37,081 nt of DNA, from NCBI GenBank assembly GCA_945897465.1, contig CAMDFK010000027.1:1-37081 (forward strand), in the 5' to 3' direction. This document shows, in pieces, positions 32,908 to 37,081 of the stretch (positions within the stretch are counted from its first letter, which is position 1; each line of letters starts with the position of its first letter). The position numbers were made by a program, and so were the translations under genes. This stretch comes from Limnohabitans sp. Rim8 (GTDB lineage Bacteria > Pseudomonadota > Gammaproteobacteria > Burkholderiales > Burkholderiaceae_C). The notes under the pieces are model-generated. The model did not search any database. It was not told the origin of the DNA and worked only from the letters and a program-made list of their open reading frames with translations.

Positions 32908-34119
32908 ATGAAAATCATCGACTCCATCCTCACCGACGCGGCCAGCATCGCGGCCATTCGCAAAGACATCCACGCCCACCCCGAGCTGTGCTTCCAAGAA
33001 GTGCGCACAGCCGATGTGGTCGCTCAGCAGCTGACCGACTGGGGCATCCCCATCCACCGCGGCATGGGCACCACAGGCGTGGTGGGCATCGTGCACGGGC
33101 GCGATGGCGGCGCTTGTGGACGCGGCATTGGCCTGCGGGCTGACATCGACGCGCTGCCGATGCAAGAGTTCAACACCTTCGCTCACGCCAGCAAGCATCA
33201 GGGCAAGATGCACGCCTGCGGCCACGACGGCCACACCGCCATGCTGCTGGCAGCGGCCAAGCACTTTGCCAAGCACCGCGACTTCGACGGCACGGTGTAT
33301 TTGATCTTCCAACCCGCCGAAGAAGGCGGCGGCGGTGCACGCGAGATGATCAAAGACGGCTTGTTTGACAAGTTCCCGATGCAGGCCGTGTTTGGCATGC
33401 ACAACTGGCCCGGTGCCCCGGTGGGCACCTTTGCCGTGAGCGCTGGCCCCGTGATGGCGTCGAGCAACGAGTTCAAAATCACCATCCGTGGCAAGGGCAG
33501 CCACGCTGCGCTGCCGCACAACGGCATCGATCCTGTGCCCGTGGCCTGCCAAATGGTGCAAGGCTTCCAGACCATCATCACCCGCAACAAGAAGCCGGTG
33601 GATGCGGGCGTGATCTCGGTCACCATGATCCACGCGGGCGAAGCCACCAACGTGGTGCCCGACTCGTGCGAATTGCAGGGCACCGTGCGCACCTTCAGCA
33701 TCGAGGTGCTGGATTTGATCGAAAAGCGCATGCAACAAGTGGCCGAGTCGATTTGCGCGGCTTTTGACGCGCAGTGCGAATTCGAGTTTCACCGCAACTA
33801 CCCGCCCACCATCAACAGCCTCGCCGAAGCCGACTTTGCACGCCAAGTGATGGGCGGCATCGTAGGCGCTGAGCAGGTGATGCACCAAGAGCCCACCATG
33901 GGGGCGGAAGATTTTTCTTACATGCTGCAAGCCAAGCCGGGCGCTTATGTGTTCATCAGCAACGGCGACGGCGCCCACCGCGAAATGGGCCATGGCGGCG
34001 GGCCTTGCACACTGCACAACCCAAGCTACGACTTCAACGACGACCTGATCCCACTGGGCGGCACCTATTGGGTTGAACTGGCCACGCAATGGCTGGCCCA
34101 ACCGACCCAGACTGCTTGA
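32908..34119 (+). CDS. M20D family amidohydrolase (hippurate/N-acyl-amino-acid hydrolase type)
   Basis: A 403-residue cytoplasmic metalloenzyme. Family hallmarks are IRKDIHAHPELCFQE at the N-terminus, GLRADIDALPM, the metal site ACGHDGHTAM with Cys and two His, QPAEEGGGGA with the catalytic Glu pair, a lid-domain GKGSHAALPH, and MGAEDFSYML plus LHNPSYDFNDD for the last ligands. Members hydrolyse hippurate, N-acetyl amino acids, indole-acetyl-amino acids or similar amides. Residues differ from the ArgE/DapE-like M20 protein at 2507, so the two are not recent duplicates. It leads a tight row with the next two genes (11-bp gap, then overlap). Confidence 0.9.
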   Translation: MKIIDSILTDAASIAAIRKDIHAHPELCFQEVRTADVVAQQLTDWGIPIHRGMGTTGVVGIVHGRDGGACGRGIGLRADIDALPMQEFNTFAHASKHQGKMHACGHDGHTAMLLAAAKHFAKHRDFDGTVYLIFQPAEEGGGGAREMIKDGLFDKFPMQAVFGMHNWPGAPVGTFAVSAGPVMASSNEFKITIRGKGSHAALPHNGIDPVPVACQMVQGFQTIITRNKKPVDAGVISVTMIHAGEATNVVPDSCELQGTVRTFSIEVLDLIEKRMQQVAESICAAFDAQCEFEFHRNYPPTINSLAEADFARQVMGGIVGAEQVMHQEPTMGAEDFSYMLQAKPGAYVFISNGDGAHREMGHGGGPCTLHNPSYDFNDDLIPLGGTYWVELATQWLAQPTQTA

Positions 34120-34130
34120 CCAGGCTCCGC

Positions 34131-35219
34131 ATGCACAACATTCAACAGGGCTTTTCCAAAAGCTACGCGCAGGCTCGTCAGAAATTTCTGAACGCTGCCC
34201 AAACAGCCTGTCTGCCCGTGGACTCGAACGTCCACCCGCTGCCCGGTCGGGACGGTGAAACCTTGGCCATGGACGTGGTGCTGGACGGCGCGGCCGATGC
34301 CCAACAGCTGCTCGTCATCAGCAGCGCTTGCCACGGTGTAGAGGGTTATTGCGGATCCGGCGTGCAAATCCATGCGCTGCACAACACCACCTGGCGTGAA
34401 GCGGCCCGTGCGCGGGGTGTCGCGGTGCTGTATATCCACGCCCTCAACCCACACGGGTTTTCACATGTGCGCCGGGTCACCCACGAAAACGTGGACATCA
34501 ACCGCAATTTTCAGGACTTCTCCAAGCCTTTGCCTGATAACCCGGCCTACCGCGAAATCCACCCCTTGTTGCTGCCTGAGGTCTGGCCACCCGATGCCGC
34601 CAATGCAGCGGCCACTGCGCAATACATTGCCGAGCGCGGCATGAAAGCCTTTCAGGCCGCTGTCTCCAAAGGTCAGCACGAGTTCCCGGATGGTTTGTTT
34701 TTTGGCGGTCAGGCCCCCACATGGAGCAACCTCTCCGTGCGCAAGGTGCTGCAAAAGTACGGCCAGCGCTGCCAGAAACTCGCTTGGATCGACCTGCACA
34801 CGGGCTTGGGCCCCAGCGGCGTTGGCGAGCGCATTTTTGCCTGCGCCGACGATGCCGCAGCCTATGCCCGCGCCAAGGCCTGGTGGGGCCAGGGCATCAC
34901 CTCGATTTATGACGGCTCATCGACCTCGGCCTTCCTCACGGGTCTGATGTGGATGTCGGCTTACCAAGAGTGCCGACAAGCCGAATACACCGGCATCGCC
35001 ATGGAGTACGGCACCCAGCCCACCGACAAAGTGATGCACGCCCTGCGCGGCGACCACTGGCTGCACCTGCACCCCGAAGCCACCGAGACTTTGGAAAAGC
35101 AGATCAAGCAAGATCTCATGGACGCGTTTTACGTCGACACCGACGAATGGCGCAGCCAGATTGTTGAACAAGCCATGGACGCCATGCACCAGGCCGTCAA
35201 CGGCTTGAGCGCGGCATGA
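34131..35219 (+). CDS. DUF2817 / M14-like zinc carboxypeptidase-fold protein
   Basis: A 362-residue protein starting MHNIQQGFSKSYAQARQKFL. The zinc-carboxypeptidase pattern is visible: His68 and Glu71 in CHGVEGYCG, Asn-Arg in VDINRNF (substrate binding), His223 in WIDLHTGLG as third metal ligand, and Glu292 in AMEYGT as catalytic candidate. The family has not been assigned one substrate, but the fold and residues suggest hydrolysis of a C-terminal amide or peptide bond. In-frame codons upstream of 34131 overlap the preceding gene and are rejected. It lies 11 bp after the M20D gene and overlaps the next gene by four bases, so two hydrolases are made together. Confidence 0.83.
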   Translation: MHNIQQGFSKSYAQARQKFLNAAQTACLPVDSNVHPLPGRDGETLAMDVVLDGAADAQQLLVISSACHGVEGYCGSGVQIHALHNTTWREAARARGVAVLYIHALNPHGFSHVRRVTHENVDINRNFQDFSKPLPDNPAYREIHPLLLPEVWPPDAANAAATAQYIAERGMKAFQAAVSKGQHEFPDGLFFGGQAPTWSNLSVRKVLQKYGQRCQKLAWIDLHTGLGPSGVGERIFACADDAAAYARAKAWWGQGITSIYDGSSTSAFLTGLMWMSAYQECRQAEYTGIAMEYGTQPTDKVMHALRGDHWLHLHPEATETLEKQIKQDLMDAFYVDTDEWRSQIVEQAMDAMHQAVNGLSAA

Positions 35220-36175
35220 CTGCACCACGCGTTCTGGTCTTGGGTGGCAGCGGCTTTGTCGGCCGCCAGGTCTGCGAACAACTCGCCCGCTTGGGCTGGC
35301 TCATCACCGTGCCCACCCGCCGCGCCGTGAATGCGGCCCGTGTGCAAAGCTTGCCTGGGCTGACAGTAATCGAGGCGAATGTTCACCAAGAAGCCGATCT
35401 GGCCCGCTTGATGCCCGACCACGATGCGGTGGTCAATTTGGTGGCCGTGTTGCACGGCAGTGAAGAGCGCTTTGAAAACGTGCACGTGGATTTGCCCGGC
35501 AAAATCGCCAGCGCCATGAAAAAAGCCGGTGTGCAGCGATTGGCGCACATCAGCGCCTTGGGTGCCGACCCACAAGGCCCCTCCATGTACCAGCGCAGCA
35601 AGGCGCGGGGCGAGACGGTGCTGCACAACGCAGGGCTGCAGCTGACGGTGTTGCGCCCGAGCGTGATCTTTGGCGCCGAAGACAAATTCCTCAACCTGTT
35701 TGCCGACCTGCAAGCTGTGGCGCCCTTCATGCCCTTGGCGGGCAGTGGTACGCGCTTTGCGCCGGTCTGGGTGGGCGATGTGGCGCGTGCCGTGGTTGTT
35801 TGTCTGCAAAAGCTGGACACCGTGGGCCAAACCTACGAGCTCTGCGGCCCAGACGTGATGACTTTGGGCGAGTTGGTCCAGCGTGCGGGTCAATGGGCGG
35901 GTGTGAACGAGGGCCGAGGCCGCCCGGTCATCGGCTTGCCGATGTGGGTGGGCTGGCTGCAAGCAGCGGCCATGGAATTGGCCCCGGGTGAGCCCCTGAT
36001 GAGCAGGGACAATCTGGCGTCAATGAAGGTGGACAACATCGCGACGGGCCAACTGCCGGGTTTGCAGGCTTTGGGCATCTCTGCCTCGTCTGCTGCGGGT
36101 GTCGCTCCCGGATATCTTGGTCATCGTGGTCCACGGAGCAAATTGAACCGCTGGCGTGCGGGTGCTGGGCGCTGA
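35216..36175 (+). CDS. NDUFA9-like atypical SDR (NAD(P)-binding epimerase family)
   Basis: A 319-residue extended or atypical short-chain dehydrogenase. The cofactor loop GGSGFVGR is at 10-17, a downstream VNLVAVLHG strand follows, and a YQRSK (Tyr-x3-Lys) active-site motif is retained around residue 125. VLRPSVIFGAEDKFLNLFA and YELCGPDVMTLGELV are characteristic of the NDUFA9/complex-I-associated group. In bacteria such proteins are not complex I subunits; roles suggested include quinone or lipid metabolism, unproven here. The start overlaps the DUF2817 stop (ATGA). A long hairpin 32 bp after the stop may end or protect the transcript. Confidence 0.85.
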   Translation: MTAPRVLVLGGSGFVGRQVCEQLARLGWLITVPTRRAVNAARVQSLPGLTVIEANVHQEADLARLMPDHDAVVNLVAVLHGSEERFENVHVDLPGKIASAMKKAGVQRLAHISALGADPQGPSMYQRSKARGETVLHNAGLQLTVLRPSVIFGAEDKFLNLFADLQAVAPFMPLAGSGTRFAPVWVGDVARAVVVCLQKLDTVGQTYELCGPDVMTLGELVQRAGQWAGVNEGRGRPVIGLPMWVGWLQAAAMELAPGEPLMSRDNLASMKVDNIATGQLPGLQALGISASSAAGVAPGYLGHRGPRSKLNRWRAGAGR

Positions 36176-36206
36176 TTCCACTTGCAAGCGGCATGGGTGG
36201 ATGAGC

Positions 36207-36268
36207 GAGGGGATGCGGCGGGCTCCTCATGAAGGGGTACCGAAAATCGTCACCCGCCGCATCCCCTC
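36207..36268. repeat. 16-bp perfect inverted repeat forming a long hairpin
   Basis: GAGGGGATGCGGCGGG (36207-36222) and its exact reverse complement (36253-36268) enclose a 30-nt loop between the NDUFA9-like gene and the GST gene. No U-run follows on either strand. It could protect the mRNA 3' end, act with Rho, or be a dispersed repeat. Confidence 0.75.
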
Positions 36269-36349
36269 ACACACCTTGGCGGTGCAATCTGTCTCTTGTT
36301 CACAGCCGTGGTCGCTAACATGTGGGTTTCGCAACCCGGGAGATAAAAC

Positions 36350-37033
36350 ATGATCCAGCTCTACATCGCCAACAAAAACTACTCGTCCTGGTCCATGCGC
36401 CCCTGGGTGCTGCTGCGCCAAGCGGGCATTGACTTTGAAGAGGTTTATGTCCGCTTTGACAGCTTCGCGCCAGACTCGCAATTCAAGGCCGCGCTCAAAG
36501 ACGTCAACCCGGTGGGCAAGGTGCCCGTGCTGGTGCACGATGGCCTGGCCGTGTGGGACACCCTGGCCATTGCCGAATACATGGCCGAACAGTTTCCAGG
36601 CAAACAACTCTGGCCGCAAGACCGCGCCGCCAGGGCACGAGCACGCAGCATCTGCGCCGAAATGCACAGTGGCTTCACGGGTCTGCGCAGCGCCTGCCCG
36701 ATGAACATCGAGGCGCACCTGCCAGACATCGGCGCTTTGGCACTGCGCGACAAACCTGCCGTGCGAGCCGACCTGAACCGCATCTGCAGCCTCTGGAGCG
36801 GCTTGCTGCAAGAACACGGCGGCCCCATGCTGTTCGGTCACTTCACCGTGGCCGACGCCTACTTTGCCCCAGTGGTCATGCGCCTCAAGACGTATGCCCT
36901 GCCTGTGTCCGCCGATGTGGCCGCCTACATGGCGCGCGTGTGTACCCTGCCCGGCGTCAAAGCTTGGATCGATGACGCGCTGGCCGAGCAAGACTTCATC
37001 GACTTCGAAGAGCCCTTTCGGATGGCTCGCTGA
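36350..37033 (+). CDS. Glutathione S-transferase family protein
   Basis: A 227-residue cytosolic GST. The thioredoxin-fold domain begins IQLYIANKNYSSWSMRPWVL, with a Ser-rich catalytic loop (NYSSWSMRP, about 9-17) like zeta/maleylacetoacetate-isomerase-related and YfcF-type enzymes. VGKVPVLVHDG holds the cis-proline, and WDTLAIAEYMAE contacts glutathione. The C-terminal helical domain follows, with HFTVADAYFAPVVMRL as the N-capping motif. The substrate is unknown. A strong GGGAG ribosome binding site (36338-36342) precedes the ATG, with a small GGGTT-TCGC-AACCC hairpin (36324-36337) immediately before it. The cca gene starts 14 bp after the stop. Confidence 0.88.
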   Translation: MIQLYIANKNYSSWSMRPWVLLRQAGIDFEEVYVRFDSFAPDSQFKAALKDVNPVGKVPVLVHDGLAVWDTLAIAEYMAEQFPGKQLWPQDRAARARARSICAEMHSGFTGLRSACPMNIEAHLPDIGALALRDKPAVRADLNRICSLWSGLLQEHGGPMLFGHFTVADAYFAPVVMRLKTYALPVSADVAAYMARVCTLPGVKAWIDDALAEQDFIDFEEPFRMAR

Positions 37034-37047
37034 AGGAAGCAGCTGCC

Positions 37048-37081
37048 ATGCCCGTGTTTGTCGTCGGCGGTGCGGTGCGCG
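37048..37081 (+). CDS. cca: tRNA CCA-adding enzyme, N-terminal fragment (runs off window)
   Basis: Only 11 full codons are present, reading MPVFVVGGAVR, the invariant start of class II CCA-adding nucleotidyltransferases (the VGGAVRD motif binds the nucleotide). The ribosome binding site AAGGAA (37033-37038) overlaps the GST stop and is nine bases from ATG 37048. The enzyme repairs or builds the CCA end of tRNAs. All three tRNA genes in this window encode CCA, so it would serve repair here. The call rests on a short but highly characteristic motif. Confidence 0.75.
   Translation, partial: MPVFVVGGAVR

Noticed and set aside
31746-33143. 465-codon plus-strand frame across the molybdoenzyme and into the amidohydrolase
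   Set aside because: It is antisense to the molybdopterin oxidoreductase and out of frame with the amidohydrolase, with no domain.
1-37081. CRISPR arrays, prophage or integrase genes, rRNA genes, riboswitches
   Set aside because: No regularly spaced repeats, integrase-like proteins, rRNA sequence or recognised aptamer core was seen on reading both strands.

Overview
The window is about 37 kb of GC-rich chromosomal DNA. It carries blocks typical of betaproteobacteria, order Burkholderiales, most likely a Comamonadaceae-type freshwater or soil bacterium: rph-rdgB-hemW divergent from yicC-gmk-rpoZ-spoT, hrcA divergent from nadK-recN-rapZ, and a PHA-granule protein. No phage, insertion sequence with a transposase, CRISPR array or rRNA operon was seen. 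The genus is an inference.

Positions 1-8500 hold nitrogen salvage. The 3' end of a PuuE-type allantoinase is followed by a UraD (OHCU decarboxylase)-allantoate amidohydrolase fusion and a translationally coupled M20 peptidase-like protein. Together PuuE and the fusion cover OHCU to allantoin, allantoate and then ureidoglycine/ureidoglycolate. A ParD/RelE-type toxin-antitoxin pair and a PhyH-type dioxygenase follow, then a three-gene NitT/TauT-type ABC importer. After the permease lies a 23-codon frame resembling the first codons of ureD, which may mark a lost urease cluster, and then tRNA-Ser(UGA).

Positions 8600-11800 are an accessory stretch: a Kv-type potassium channel, a Gfo/Idh/MocA oxidoreductase, and an overlapping pair made of a small winged-helix protein and a five-helix membrane protein behind an AT-rich promoter. 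This pair is the least explained module of the window.

Positions 11800-19500 are housekeeping genes for heme chaperoning, dITP cleansing, tRNA 3' processing, RNA decay, GMP kinase, RNA polymerase omega, ppGpp metabolism and GreB, ending with tRNA-Arg(ACG). Positions 19500-22430 hold what looks like the wreck of a peptide ABC transporter operon. A permease lacking its C-terminus abuts a substrate-binding protein lacking its N-terminus, as if one deletion removed everything between them. An intact P1-family peptidase is divergent. A CAU-anticodon tRNA follows, then the hrcA / nadK-recN-rapZ block.

Positions 27100-37081 hold a TetR regulator with 5-formyl-THF cyclo-ligase, a soluble lytic transglycosylase starting only 9 bp away on the other strand, a molybdopterin oxidoreductase overlapping a PHA-system gene, a tight row of amidohydrolase, DUF2817 carboxypeptidase-like and NDUFA9-like SDR genes, a GST, and the first codons of the tRNA CCA-adding enzyme at the very end.
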